Shown one piece after another: positions 17,151 to 26,278 of a stretch of 64,000 nucleotides of DNA. The position numbers and the translations under genes were made by a program. This DNA is from Streptomyces atratus (lineage in GTDB: Bacteria; Actinomycetota; Actinomycetes; Streptomycetales; Streptomycetaceae), in the NCBI RefSeq assembly GCF_014648655.1, contig NZ_BMRN01000007.1, forward strand, positions 124,001 to 188,000. Reading direction: 5' to 3'. Each line of letters opens with the position of its first letter. Positions within the stretch are counted from its first letter, which is position 1. The notes beneath the pieces were generated by a model. It worked only from the letters and a program-made list of their open reading frames with translations. It was not told the origin of the DNA and searched no databases.

Positions 17151-17975
17151 TCAGTCCCGCACGCAGACGAAGATCGCCGTCCCCGGGATCAGGTTGCCAC
17201 GCAGCGGGGACCAGCCGCCCCACTCCTGGTTGTTCCAGGCGGGCCACTCCGGTTCGACGAGATCGACCAGCCGGAATCCGCCGGCCACCACGTCCCGCAC
17301 CCGGTCGCCCAGCGTCCGGTGGTGCTCGACGTACACGGCATTGCCCTGCTCGTCCTGCTCGACATAGGGAGTGCGGTCGAAGTACGAGGCCGTGACGGAG
17401 AGCCCCTCGGGACCCGGCTCGTCCGGGAACGCCCAGCGGACCGGATGCGTCACCGAGAAGACCCAGCGGCCCCCGGGGCGCAGCACCCGGTGCACCTCGC
17501 GGAACACCTGCACGGGATCGGCGACGAACGGCACCGCGCCGTAGGCGGAGCACGCCAGGTCGAAGGAGCCGTCCCGGAACGGCAGCACCCCGGCGTCCGC
17601 CTCCACCAGCCGGACCGCCGGCACATCGCTGCCGCCGATCCGCAGCGCGTGCTGCAGCTGCCGGTGCGAGAGGTCCAGGGCCACCGGACGGGCGCCCTTG
17701 GCGGCCAGCCAGCGCGAGCACTGCGCCGCGCCCGCACCGATCTCCAGGATGTCGAGGCCCCTCAGTGACTCGGCGGGGCCGAGCAGACCGGCCTCGGCCT
17801 CGTCGAGCCCCTCCGGACCCCAGACGAAACGGTCGTCGCCGAGGAAGGCGCCGTGGTCGCTCTGGTACTCGTCGGCGTTCCGGTCCCACCAGCCGCGACT
17901 TGCCCGGCTGCTCTCGGCCTCCGAAGCGCCGCGGCGAGTCGCTTCGGGTTCGGCCGCGTAGATCTCTTGGCTCAT
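17151..17975 (-). CDS. Class I SAM-dependent methyltransferase
   Basis: 274-aa methyltransferase. Motif I LDILEIGAGAAQCSRWLA is near residues 73-90, the acidic ribose-binding residue lies in PVALDLS, motif II/III is LVEADAGVLPFRDGSFD, and motif IV/V is HRVLRPGGRWVFSVTHP. The C-terminal half (PYVEQDEQGNAVYVEHHRTLGD) matches small-molecule methyltransferases common in Streptomyces. No substrate can be assigned. It lies divergently from rpsA across a 397-base gap and upstream of hrpB on the same strand. Confidence 0.88.
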   Translation of the reverse strand: MSQEIYAAEPEATRRGASEAESSRASRGWWDRNADEYQSDHGAFLGDDRFVWGPEGLDEAEAGLLGPAESLRGLDILEIGAGAAQCSRWLAAKGARPVALDLSHRQLQHALRIGGSDVPAVRLVEADAGVLPFRDGSFDLACSAYGAVPFVADPVQVFREVHRVLRPGGRWVFSVTHPVRWAFPDEPGPEGLSVTASYFDRTPYVEQDEQGNAVYVEHHRTLGDRVRDVVAGGFRLVDLVEPEWPAWNNQEWGGWSPLRGNLIPGTAIFVCVRD

Positions 17976-18145
17976 CGTGTCCGTCGTTGTAGTTTGCCTT
18001 CACCCCGCCGCACGCGGTATGCCCCCAGGGGCACCCGTGAGTACGGCTCCGTACCCACGATTATCTCCCGGGGCCGATGTGGCCTCGGAGAACACGAATT
18101 GTGCCGGATTTGGGGCGTTGTGCCCCCGGTGTGCGCCTTCGCGCA

Positions 18146-18174
18146 TTGACCGTGCCCGACTGCCCCCGTATGCT
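18146..18174 (+). promoter_or_regulatory. rpsA promoter (HrdB-type)
   Basis: TTGACC at 18146-18151, exactly 17 bases, then TATGCT at 18169-18174: a near-consensus vegetative sigma promoter, as expected for a growth-linked ribosomal gene. Transcription should begin near 18181. Confidence 0.85.
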
Positions 18175-18372
18175 ACAAGTTGCGCTGCGGGCCTGCGCGC
18201 CTCAGACCTAGCAGGCCGCGCTCGCGTCTGTTGTATGTCCCCTCGGTTCACGAGGCGTCTCCCGCCCAGCGGGTTCGGTGCTTCCCGGGCTGTCCGGCTT
18301 CTGCAGAGGCGATACGGGCTCCCGGCGTAGCAGTACCTACGACTCACTGTCCGTACCGGAGCCCTTTCCCAC
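18175..18372 (+). promoter_or_regulatory. rpsA 5' leader with stem-loops
   Basis: About 190 bases of untranslated leader follow the promoter. Two hairpins are visible: GGCCTGC (18190-18196) with GCAGGCC (18211-18217), and CCTCG (18241-18245) with CGAGG (18251-18255). The Shine-Dalgarno is poor (only GGAG about 12 bases before ATG). Autogenous control by S1 through its leader is known in E. coli; whether it applies here is inference. Confidence 0.5.
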
Positions 18373-19884
18373 ATGACGAGCAGCACCGAGACCACCGCCA
18401 CCACTCCGCAGGTTGCGGTCAACGACATCGGCGACGCGGACGCGTTCCTCGCGGCGATCGACGAGACGATCAAGTACTTCAACGACGGCGACATCGTTGA
18501 CGGTGTCATCGTCAAGGTTGACCGGGACGAGGTTCTCCTCGACATCGGTTACAAGACCGAAGGCGTCATCCCGAGCCGCGAGCTCTCGATCAAGCACGAC
18601 GTCGACCCGAACGAGGTCGTCAAGGTTGGCGACGAGATCGAGGCCCTGGTTCTCCAGAAGGAGGACAAGGAAGGCCGCCTGATCCTCTCGAAGAAGCGTG
18701 CTCAGTACGAGCGTGCCTGGGGCACCATCGAGAAGATCAAGGAAGAAGACGGCATCGTCACCGGTACCGTCATCGAGGTCGTCAAGGGTGGTCTCATCCT
18801 CGACATCGGCCTCCGCGGCTTCCTCCCGGCGTCGCTCGTCGAGATGCGTCGTGTCCGCGACCTTCAGCCCTACGTGGGCAAGGAGCTCGAGGCGAAGATC
18901 ATCGAGCTGGACAAGAACCGCAACAACGTGGTCCTGTCCCGCCGTGCCTGGCTCGAGCAGACCCAGAGCGAGGTCCGTCAGACCTTCCTCACGACCCTGC
19001 AGAAGGGCCAGGTCCGCTCCGGCGTCGTCTCCTCGATCGTCAACTTCGGTGCGTTCGTGGACCTCGGTGGCGTCGACGGTCTCGTGCACGTCTCCGAGCT
19101 CTCCTGGAAGCACATCGACCACCCCTCCGAGGTTGTCGAGGTCGGCCAGGAAGTCACCGTCGAGGTCCTCGACGTCGACATGGACCGCGAGCGCGTCTCG
19201 CTGTCGCTCAAGGCGACGCAGGAAGACCCGTGGCAGCAGTTCGCCCGTACGCACCAGATCGGGCAGGTCGTTCCCGGTAAGGTCACCAAGCTCGTTCCGT
19301 TCGGTGCGTTCGTGCGCGTCGACGAGGGCATCGAGGGTCTGGTCCACATCTCCGAGCTGGCCGAGCGCCACGTGGAGATCCCGGAGCAGGTCGTCCAGGT
19401 CAACGACGAGATCTTCGTCAAGGTCATCGACATCGACCTCGAGCGTCGTCGCATCAGCCTCTCGCTGAAGCAGGCCAACGAGGCCTTCGGTGCCGACCCG
19501 GCCTCGGTCGAGTTCGACCCGACCCTGTACGGCATGGCCGCGTCCTACGACGACCAGGGCAACTACATCTACCCCGAGGGCTTCGACCCCGAGACCAACG
19601 ACTGGCTCGAGGGCTTCGAGGCTCAGCGCGAGGTGTGGGAGACGCAGTACGCCGAGGCGCAGGCGCGCTTCGAGCAGCACCAGGCCCAGGTCATCAAGTC
19701 CCGCGAGGCCGACGAGGCCGCTGCTGCCGAGGGCGCTGCTGCCCCGGCCGGTGGCGCCCCGGCTGCCTCCGGCGGCAGCGGTGGCGGCTCGTACTCCTCG
19801 GAGTCCGCGGACAACTCCGGCGCCCTGGCGTCGGACGAGGCCCTGGCTGCCCTGCGCGAGAAGCTGGCGGGCGGCCAGAGCTGA
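18373..19884 (+). CDS. rpsA: 30S ribosomal protein S1
   Basis: 503 aa with four S1/OB domains at about residues 35-105, 125-190, 205-275 and 290-362. The repeated signature is G-x-F-V-x2-...-G-L-V-H-x-S-E-L, for example FGAFVDLGGVDGLVHVSELSW and FGAFVRVDEGIEGLVHISEL. Four domains is the actinobacterial arrangement, in contrast to six in E. coli. The tail after residue 400 is acidic, then Ala/Gly/Ser-rich (about 455-503). It binds mRNA on the small subunit. Codon use is strongly biased, with many ACC/CTC/GTC codons, as in highly expressed genes. Confidence 0.97.
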   Translation: MTSSTETTATTPQVAVNDIGDADAFLAAIDETIKYFNDGDIVDGVIVKVDRDEVLLDIGYKTEGVIPSRELSIKHDVDPNEVVKVGDEIEALVLQKEDKEGRLILSKKRAQYERAWGTIEKIKEEDGIVTGTVIEVVKGGLILDIGLRGFLPASLVEMRRVRDLQPYVGKELEAKIIELDKNRNNVVLSRRAWLEQTQSEVRQTFLTTLQKGQVRSGVVSSIVNFGAFVDLGGVDGLVHVSELSWKHIDHPSEVVEVGQEVTVEVLDVDMDRERVSLSLKATQEDPWQQFARTHQIGQVVPGKVTKLVPFGAFVRVDEGIEGLVHISELAERHVEIPEQVVQVNDEIFVKVIDIDLERRRISLSLKQANEAFGADPASVEFDPTLYGMAASYDDQGNYIYPEGFDPETNDWLEGFEAQREVWETQYAEAQARFEQHQAQVIKSREADEAAAAEGAAAPAGGAPAASGGSGGGSYSSESADNSGALASDEALAALREKLAGGQS

Positions 19885-19926
19885 CGCTCTGCCCCTCCGG
19901 CCGGTGATCGGCTGCAGTAGCTGAAA

Positions 19927-19960
19927 GTGAGGCCCGCTCCCTTCGGGGAGCGGGCCTCAC
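19927..19960. terminator. rpsA terminator with TTCG tetraloop
   Basis: Perfect 15-bp stem, GTGAGGCCCGCTCCC at 19927-19941, TTCG loop 19942-19945, complement 19946-19960. It sits between convergent rpsA and the beta-helix gene (stop 19978) and can serve both. This is the most canonical terminator in the window. Confidence 0.92.
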
Positions 19961-19977
19961 TCGTATCCGCGGCGCGG

Positions 19978-20940
19978 TTACGGAGTGACGGTGATGTTGG
20001 TCAGGCCCTTGCCGCCGGTCACCGTGTTGCTGCTGTGGACGGCGGTCGGACAGCTCGCGCTGTAGTTGGTCACGTTGAACGCGATCTGCTTGTCGCCCGT
20101 GGAGCCGGTCAGGTCCGAGGTGTTGTTGCGGAAAACGGTGCCGCAGCCCCAACCGCTCTGCTGGGTGTGGGTCTCGTAGCCGTTGTTGGTCGTACGGGAG
20201 CCCTTGTTGCCCTCGACCAGGACGTCGTTGCCCTTCACATCGACCCAGGAGTCGTCGTAGTTGGCGCCGGTCAGCCCGCTGCCGTCGAAGGTGTTGCCGA
20301 TGATCTGTGCCCCGGTGGTGCCCTCCTTGATGTCGACGTTCTCGCCGCCGACCCCCGGTCCGATCGTGTTGTTCAGGATCTGGACCTGGTCGCTCCTGTC
20401 GGAGAGATCGCCCGCCGTGCCGACGTAGACGCCCTCGCCCATGCCGCGGCCGTCGTGCCCGGTGTCGTAGATCCGCGAGTTCTTGATGACGCCGTTCTTG
20501 CTGGACTTGCGGAAGTGGACGCCCTCCATGTCCAGATCGTGCACGGTCACCGAATCGATCACGACCCCGGTGGCGGTGTCGGTCATGATGCCCTTCTGGC
20601 CGCCGGTGACGGTGATGCCCTGGACGGTCCAGTAGGAGGCGCCGTTGAGATGGAGTCCGTAGCCGCCGCCGGCCGTGAGGACTGCCTTGGCGGAGCCGGT
20701 GAGGGTGATCCGGGCGGAGGCGGTGCCGGGGGCGGTCGCCTTGAAGTTGCCGGTGTAGGTGCCGTCGGCCAGGTGGATCGTGTCGCCGGGGACCGCGGCG
20801 GTGAGGGCGGACTTGAGCTGGGCGGCGGTGCTCACATCGATGACCGTCGCCGCGTCCGCGGTGGTGGCGGAGGTGAGGGCGAGGCCGCCGGTGGCGAGCG
20901 CGGTGGCCAGCAGGGCGGGGAGCAGCGTGCGGGTACGCAT
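19978..20940 (-). CDS. Secreted right-handed parallel beta-helix protein (pectate lyase-like)
   Basis: 320-aa secreted protein. The signal peptide covers residues 1-30 (MRTRTLLPALLATALATGG to ATTADA). The mature part starts with the Pel-type motif DVSTAAQLKSALTAAVPGDTIHLADGTYTGNF and continues as beta-helix coils with Asn-rich turns (VQILNNTIGPGVGGENVDIKE, QIIGNTFDGSG, VLVEGNKGS). GVGGENVDIKEG resembles the calcium/active-site coil of PL9-like lyases. Likely a plant polysaccharide lyase, but the substrate is unproven. ATG 20940 has GGGAAGG upstream. Codon use resembles its neighbours. Confidence 0.82.
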   Translation of the reverse strand: MRTRTLLPALLATALATGGLALTSATTADAATVIDVSTAAQLKSALTAAVPGDTIHLADGTYTGNFKATAPGTASARITLTGSAKAVLTAGGGYGLHLNGASYWTVQGITVTGGQKGIMTDTATGVVIDSVTVHDLDMEGVHFRKSSKNGVIKNSRIYDTGHDGRGMGEGVYVGTAGDLSDRSDQVQILNNTIGPGVGGENVDIKEGTTGAQIIGNTFDGSGLTGANYDDSWVDVKGNDVLVEGNKGSRTTNNGYETHTQQSGWGCGTVFRNNTSDLTGSTGDKQIAFNVTNYSASCPTAVHSSNTVTGGKGLTNITVTP

Positions 20941-21184
20941 GGGGGTGCCTTCCCGTCAAAGGAGTTCGAGAGTTCTCGTACATGAACGTGGGGCGAGTCT
21001 CTGAACATGCTGCCCAGTGACGGTAAGGGTGAGGTGTGGCCATGTCAAGGTCTGGACCATTGTTCGTGGCGGCGTCGAGCGGGGCGAACAGAGGGAAACG
21101 TGCGGGATGCACGAGTAACTGACGGCCCGTAACACACCCTTGCCGGGATCGCGGCAACCTCGAGATCCGAAGGGGAGCCGGGGC

Positions 21185-21686
21185 ATGACACGCACTTCGC
21201 GCAACTCGCCTGTGGTGCCGGGCGCGAGCCGCCGCACGTTTCTGTGCAACGCAGGGATCACGGGTGGCGCGGGCGCGATGTTCGCGACCATGGGGGCCCT
21301 CGGCCTCGCCCCCCACCCGGGCGGCAAGCCGTGAACCTGCCTTTCACACACCCGGCGAAGGTGACTTCACGCCGAAGGGGAAGGCTGCGGCCGAGGCCGT
21401 GATCGTCGGCGGCGGAATCGCCGGACTCACCACCGCGTACGAACTGGGCAAGGCGGGCTACGACTGTACGGTCCTGGAGGCCCGGAGCCGTACGGGCGGC
21501 CGCAACTTCACCGTGCGCGGGGGCGATTCCACCATCGACACCTACGGCAACCAGCAGACCGCACACTCCAGTGACGGGCAGTACATGAACGCGGGACCCG
21601 CCCGGATCCCGCAGTGGATGGTCACCCTCGACCACTGTCGCGAACTCGACGCGGTGACGGCGCTGCACACCCGCGTTCTCGCGTAA
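21185..21686 (+). pseudogene. Broken flavin monoamine oxidase (frameshifted and truncated)
   Basis: The start of a Tat-exported flavin amine oxidase. ATG 21185 opens with SRRTFLCNAGITGGAGAMFATMG, a twin-arginine signal. That frame stops at 21334, and the protein continues in another frame with the FAD-binding motif VIVGGGIAGLTTAYELGKAG and EARSRTGGRNF, then YMNAGPARIPQWMVTLDHCREL, and ends after about 12 unrelated residues at 21686. The frame change falls near a run of six C at 21309-21314. A full-length enzyme would have some 400 more residues, and nothing downstream supplies them. The frameshift alone could be a base-calling error, but the truncation cannot. Confidence 0.82.
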
Positions 21687-21782
21687 GTTCCGGCATGAAA
21701 CGCCGGGTGAAGGGGCACGGTCCGGGAATGCCCGTACCCCGCCGGGCGTTCTTCTCCAAGAACACGAGGAGGAGCGGTAACC

Positions 21783-22721
21783 GTGCCTGATCCGCAGAGT
21801 TTGTACGAATGGGTGCCGAAGGGACTGGCCGTCGTCGACATGGCGCTCGCCCAGGAGTCGGCCGGCCTGGTCATGCTCTATCACTTCGACGGATACATCG
21901 ACGCGGGTGAGACCGGTGAGCAGATCGTCGACGGCCTGCTCGAAACGCTGCCGCACCAGGTCGTTGCCAGCTTCGACCACGACAGGCTCGTCGACTACCG
22001 CGCACGGCGCCCGCTGCTGACCTTCCGGCGCGACCGCTGGGCGGCCTACGAGACCCCGACGCTTGACGTACGGGTCGTCCAGGACGCCACCGGAGCACCC
22101 TTCCTGCTGCTTTCAGGGCCCGAGCCGGACGTGGAGTGGGAGCGCTTCGCCGCCGCCGTCGAGCAGATCGTCGAACGCCTCGGTGTCCGCCTCGCGGTGA
22201 ACTTCCACGGCATCCCGATGGGCGTCCCGCACACCCGTCCCGTCGGCCTCACCGCGCATGGCAACCGCACGGACCTCATGCCCGGCCATCGCAATCCTTT
22301 CGAAGAGGCGCAGGTGCCCGGCTCCGCCGAGGCACTGGTGGAGTACCGGCTGATGGAGGCCGGACACGACGTCCTCGGTGTCGCCGCCCATGTGCCGCAC
22401 TACGTCGCCCGCTCCGCCTACCCGGACGCGGCGCTCACCGCCCTGGAGTCGATCACGGCCGCGACCGGCCTGGTCCTGCCGACCGTCGCCCATGCGCTGC
22501 GCACGGAGGCCCACCGCACCCAGACGGAGATCGACCGGCAGATCGGCCAGGGCGACGAGGAGCTCGTCTCGCTCGTGGAGGGCCTTGAGCACCAGTACGA
22601 CGCGGTCGCGGGCTCCGAGACCCGGGGCAACCTGGTCGCCGAGCCGGTCGACCTGCCGTCCGCCGACGAGATCGGTCTCGAATTCGAGCGATTCCTCGCG
22701 GAGCGCGAGGGGGACGCCTGA
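21783..22721 (+). CDS. PAC2 family protein
   Basis: 312 aa, PAC2 (proteasome assembly chaperone 2-like) fold. Recognisable segments are [22 protein letters not shown] near the N-terminus, [32 protein letters not shown] and [21 protein letters not shown]. In actinobacteria these proteins are widespread and abundant; a chaperone role in proteasome or other complex assembly is inferred from the eukaryotic family. The start is GTG 21783 behind AGGAGGAG. coaE follows 39 bases later, likely in one operon. Confidence 0.88.
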   Translation: MPDPQSLYEWVPKGLAVVDMALAQESAGLVMLYHFDGYIDAGETGEQIVDGLLETLPHQVVASFDHDRLVDYRARRPLLTFRRDRWAAYETPTLDVRVVQDATGAPFLLLSGPEPDVEWERFAAAVEQIVERLGVRLAVNFHGIPMGVPHTRPVGLTAHGNRTDLMPGHRNPFEEAQVPGSAEALVEYRLMEAGHDVLGVAAHVPHYVARSAYPDAALTALESITAATGLVLPTVAHALRTEAHRTQTEIDRQIGQGDEELVSLVEGLEHQYDAVAGSETRGNLVAEPVDLPSADEIGLEFERFLAEREGDA

Positions 22722-22760
22722 CCGGCCGCGCCCGTCACCCCTCGTACTAGGCTGCCCGGC

Positions 22761-23363
22761 ATGCTGAAAGTGGGCCTGACCGGTGGGATCGGCGCCGGCA
22801 AGAGTGAAGTGTCACGGCTGCTCGTCGGATACGGAGCGGTGCTGATCGACGCGGACCGGATCGCCCGGGAGGTCGTCGAGCCGGGGACTCCCGGTCTCGC
22901 GGCCGTCATCGACGCGTTCGGTGCCGGCATCCTCACCGCCGAAGGAACCCTGGACCGGCCGAAGCTCGGCTCGATCGTCTTCTCCGACGCCGACCGGCTC
23001 GCCACCCTCAACGCCATCGTCCACCCGCTGGTAGGTGCCCGTTCCGCCGAGCTGGAGCGGGCCGCGGGCCCCGACTCGGTCGTCGTCCATGACGTCCCCC
23101 TCCTCACGGAGAACGGCCTCGCCCCGCTCTACGACCTGGTCGTCGTCGTGGACGCCAGTCCCGAGACCCAGCTCGACCGGCTCGTACGGCTGCGCGGCAT
23201 GACCGAGTCCGAGGCCCGCGCCCGCATGGCCGCGCAGGCGACCCGGGAGCAGCGGCGTGCCGTGGCCGATCTGATCGTCGACAACGACGGACCGCTGGAG
23301 GAACTGGAGCCGCAGGTCCGCAAGGTCTGGTCGGAGCTGACCCAGCGGGCCGTGGCCGGCTGA
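22761..23363 (+). CDS. coaE: Dephospho-CoA kinase
   Basis: Catalyses ATP-dependent phosphorylation of dephospho-CoA, the last step of coenzyme A synthesis. 200 aa, the normal length. P-loop GGIGAGKS at residues 8-15, [10 protein letters not shown] near 30, lid/substrate segment [23 protein letters not shown] near 100-122, and the arginine-rich lid ([20 protein letters not shown]). The cytoplasmic single-domain form lacks the extra UPF0157 domain seen in mycobacterial CoaE. Confidence 0.96.
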   Translation: MLKVGLTGGIGAGKSEVSRLLVGYGAVLIDADRIAREVVEPGTPGLAAVIDAFGAGILTAEGTLDRPKLGSIVFSDADRLATLNAIVHPLVGARSAELERAAGPDSVVVHDVPLLTENGLAPLYDLVVVVDASPETQLDRLVRLRGMTESEARARMAAQATREQRRAVADLIVDNDGPLEELEPQVRKVWSELTQRAVAG

Positions 23364-23431
23364 TTTCCGTATCGGAATACCGGACAGCGGCCGGGCGTTG
23401 AGAACCCGGTAGCGAAGGGAATGATGCGATC

Positions 23432-23800
23432 GTGCCCGAGAGAACTCCGGAGACCAACGTCATCGACTTCCGCGCGGCCGAACACCTGTTGGCGGCGCAC
23501 GACCCCCGGGGCGCGGTCAAGCTCCTGGACTCGGTGATCGCGTCCCATCCGGAGAGCACCGCCGCTCGGCTGCTGCGGGCCCGCGCCTTCTTCGCCGCCG
23601 CCCAACTGCGCCCTGCCGAGCTCGAATTCGAACTCGTCCTGGAGCGCGAACCGGACAACGCCTTCGCCCACTTCGCGCTCGCCCGCACCTTCGAGCGCTC
23701 CGGCCGCTCCGACCGGGCCGCCCGCCACTTCCGGCTTGCCGCGGCACTCGACCCGAACCCGGAGTATCTGAAGGCGGCCCGCTTCCGTACGGAGAGTTGA
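23432..23800 (+). CDS. Tetratricopeptide repeat protein
   Basis: 122-aa cytoplasmic protein made of about three TPR helices pairs: LLAAHDPRGAVKLLDSVIASHPES, ARLLRARAFFAAAQLRPAELEFELVLEREPD and AFAHFALARTFERSGRSDRAARHFRLAAALDP, with the typical Gly/Ala/Ala/Pro spacing. It probably mediates protein contacts. The start is GTG 23432; AAGGGA lies about 12 bases upstream. Follows coaE by 68 bases in the same direction, so it may share that transcript. Confidence 0.82.
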   Translation: MPERTPETNVIDFRAAEHLLAAHDPRGAVKLLDSVIASHPESTAARLLRARAFFAAAQLRPAELEFELVLEREPDNAFAHFALARTFERSGRSDRAARHFRLAAALDPNPEYLKAARFRTES

Positions 23801-23869
23801 CCGCTCCGCACGGAGGGCTGACGCCCACCCGGCGTGCACGGCGGCTCGTCCCGGCCCGGCGCGTCCGCG

Positions 23870-24148
23870 TCAGTGCCCGTACCTGCCGCGTCCGCCGTGG
23901 TCGGGTTCGTACGGCGGGATATTGCGGCCCGGCTGGTAGTGCGGGCCCTGGTGGATGTGGTGGATGATCACCGCGATGTCCACGAGGACCAGCAGGAGCA
24001 GCAGACCGCAGGCCGCGGCCCAGCCCGGGCGGTCGGTCAGCGTGAACGCAGCCAGGCCGAAGACGGCCCAGGCCAGCCCCCATAGACTCAGGCAGAGCCG
24101 CAGCCGCAGAGGACTGCGTGCAGTCGTCGGTTCATTACCGGTACGCAT
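23870..24148 (-). CDS. DUF6343 family small membrane protein
   Basis: 92 aa. MRTGNEPTTARSPLRLRLCLS is the conserved opening of this Streptomyces family, followed by two hydrophobic helices (LWGLAWAVFGLAAFTL and AACGLLLLLVLVDIAVII) and a His/Pro/Gly-rich tail with GPHYQPGRNIPPYEPDH. ATG 24148 has GGAGAGG 8 bases upstream, so the longer in-frame ORF to 24499 is not the gene. Function unknown. Confidence 0.8.
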   Translation of the reverse strand: MRTGNEPTTARSPLRLRLCLSLWGLAWAVFGLAAFTLTDRPGWAAACGLLLLLVLVDIAVIIHHIHQGPHYQPGRNIPPYEPDHGGRGRYGH

Positions 24149-24230
24149 GGCGATCGCCTCTCCTACCAGGATGGACCCGCGACGGTGCTTTGGGGCATGT
24201 CGACGTCGGATCGGATTGAGGGGATCGTGC

Positions 24231-25349
24231 GTGAACGGCACATCGTGGGGGGACCGTACCGGCCGCAGGGCGAGGGTCCGGGGCTGTCTGCTGGGCGGGG
24301 CGATCGGGGACGCCCTGGGGAATCCGGTGGAGTTCCTTTCGCTCGCCGGTATCCGCCGCGCGCACGGTGAACACGGTGTGCAAGGGCTTCTCCCGGACGA
24401 GGACGGGGTCGTCGGACGTGTCACGGACGATACGCAGATGACCCTGTTCACGGCCGAAGGACTGATCAGGGCCCATTCCCGGGCGATGTCGAAGGGCATC
24501 GGCGGCGCCGAGATCGGGATCGTGCGGAACGCCTATCTGCGCTGGCTGGACACCCAGAACCACCCTGCTCCGCCGGCCCGCGGCGGCGACAACCCGGTAC
24601 GGACCGGCCGGCTCAGGCAGCAGCCCTGGCTGTACGCGCGCCGGGCCCCCGGCAACGCCTGTCTGACGGGGCTCGCGACCGGCCATGTCCCCGAACCGAC
24701 GGGGCGGCTCGGTGAGCCCGGTCCCGTCAACACCGGGTCCAAGGGGTGCGGCACCGTGATGCGGTCCGCCCCCTTCGGACTGGTGGGCGAGGACGCCCAA
24801 GTGGGCTTCCGGCTCGCCTACTGGTGCGCGCAGATCACCCACGGCCACCCGACCGGTGCGTACGCGGCCGGGGCGTTCGCCGCGATCGTCGCCCATCTTC
24901 TGGAGGGCGACTCGATGGCGGGTGCGGTGCTGCGGGCCATGGAGCTGCTGGGCTGCCACCCGGGGCACGAGGAGACGACGGCGGCGCTGCGCGCGGCCGT
25001 CGACCTGGCCGCCGAGGGCGAGCCGACCGCCGAGAAGGTGGAGAAGCTCGGCGCGGGCTGGGTCGCCGAGGAGGCCCTTGCCATCGCCGTGTACTGCGCC
25101 CTCGTGCTGCCGGGCGCCGATCAGGTGGCCCAGTCGCTGCTGCTCTCGGTCAACCACTCGGGCGACAGCGACTCCACAGGTGCGGTCTGCGGCAATCTGC
25201 TCGGCGCGCGCCACGGGGACGTACACCTTCCGCCGTCCTGGCTGGTGGCGACCGAAGGGCGAGCGATGATCACCGAGGTGGCCGACGATCTGTGCGTGGA
25301 GTTCGAGCACGCGGTCGTGTGGCCGGCCGACCGCTACCCGGTGTACTGA
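24231..25349 (+). CDS. ADP-ribosylglycohydrolase family protein (DraG-like)
   Basis: 372 aa. Predicted to remove ADP-ribose from proteins or small molecules with two metal ions. Metal and substrate motifs are intact: GDALGNPVEF near residue 25, TDDTQM near 65, GSKGCGTVMRSAPFGL near 168, THGHPTGAYAAGAFA near 203 and NHSGDSDSTGAVCGNLLGA near 310. The start was placed at GTG 24231 because GAGGGGA precedes it and the DraG core (RVRGCLLGGAIGDALG) begins right after. Divergent from the DUF6343 gene. Confidence 0.9.
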   Translation: MNGTSWGDRTGRRARVRGCLLGGAIGDALGNPVEFLSLAGIRRAHGEHGVQGLLPDEDGVVGRVTDDTQMTLFTAEGLIRAHSRAMSKGIGGAEIGIVRNAYLRWLDTQNHPAPPARGGDNPVRTGRLRQQPWLYARRAPGNACLTGLATGHVPEPTGRLGEPGPVNTGSKGCGTVMRSAPFGLVGEDAQVGFRLAYWCAQITHGHPTGAYAAGAFAAIVAHLLEGDSMAGAVLRAMELLGCHPGHEETTAALRAAVDLAAEGEPTAEKVEKLGAGWVAEEALAIAVYCALVLPGADQVAQSLLLSVNHSGDSDSTGAVCGNLLGARHGDVHLPPSWLVATEGRAMITEVADDLCVEFEHAVVWPADRYPVY

Positions 25350-25477
25350 CGGCCGGCCCGTACCTTGCGCGCCGACGACCTGTCAGTGCGTCACCGCCGC
25401 GCTGGTCGCCTGTCGTTCGGTGTGACGGGAAGACCGCATGCAGGAACGACCGTCAGCGGCCGTTCGTTCGGCTGTAC

Positions 25478-26173
25478 ATGAGCGGACGACTGGTGCGTGA
25501 GGGATATTCAGGGACGGGCCCCGGCGCGATCACGCCGGACGGCTGTGCGGTCGAACTGTACAGACGGCTGTCCGTCGGCGATGAACCCGAGGTGATCACG
25601 GCGGCCGTACCCGCCGGGGCAAGGATTCTGGAACTGGGCTGCGGGGCGGGCCGGGTGACCCATCCGCTGATCGAGCGAGGCTTCGACGTCACCGCCGTGG
25701 ACGAGTCGGCACAGATGCTGGAGCACATCCGCGGCGCCCGCACCGTACAGAGCCCCATCGAGTCGCTGGACCTCGGTGACGAGACGTTCGACGTGGTGAT
25801 GCTCGCGTCGTTCCTGGTGCACACGAGCGAGCACCGGGTGCGTGACGGGATGCTGCGTACCTGCCGGAACCACGTCAAGGACGGCGGGGCCGTACTCATC
25901 CAGCGCGAGGGCGCCGACTACCACACCAACCTGCCGCGGGAGCGGGTCGATCCGGGCGGCTACACCGTACGGATCGTCTCGGCCGAGCCCGTGGGGGACG
26001 GGGTGGACTCGGTACATGCCGAGTACCTCTTCGACGATGCGCGGTGGACCCAGACATTCCTGTCGCGGGAGCTGTCGAAGGAGAAGTTCGAGGGGTACCT
26101 GGAGGCGGCGGGTCTGACCGTCGACCGGTATCTCACGGATGACGGGATCTGGGTGCGGGCCCTGCCGAAGTAG
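25478..26173 (+). CDS. Class I SAM-dependent methyltransferase
   Basis: 231 aa. Motif I ARILELGCGAGRVTHPLIERG is near residue 48, the acidic residue is in VTAVDES, motif II is SPIESLDLGDETFDVVMLASF, and motif III is VKDGGAVLIQREG. Motif order and length fit small-molecule methyltransferases. ATG 25478 lacks a convincing ribosome site; a GTG at 25493 is an alternative start. It lies 128 bases after the ADP-ribosylglycohydrolase gene. Substrate unknown. Confidence 0.82.
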   Translation: MSGRLVREGYSGTGPGAITPDGCAVELYRRLSVGDEPEVITAAVPAGARILELGCGAGRVTHPLIERGFDVTAVDESAQMLEHIRGARTVQSPIESLDLGDETFDVVMLASFLVHTSEHRVRDGMLRTCRNHVKDGGAVLIQREGADYHTNLPRERVDPGGYTVRIVSAEPVGDGVDSVHAEYLFDDARWTQTFLSRELSKEKFEGYLEAAGLTVDRYLTDDGIWVRALPK

Positions 26174-26278
26174 CTCCTCGGAGCAGATCCGCGGTCCGGG
26201 AAGCGATGAGTTCCGGACCGCGGACGGGTCTACCTCTTCGTGGGCAACGCCACCCGAAGCCTTCCCGAGGAGACCCAG

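Noticed and set aside
23955..24230. N-terminal extension of the ADP-ribosylglycohydrolase gene
   Set aside because: Runs antisense through the DUF6343 gene; GTG 24231 has a good ribosome site and the family N-terminus.
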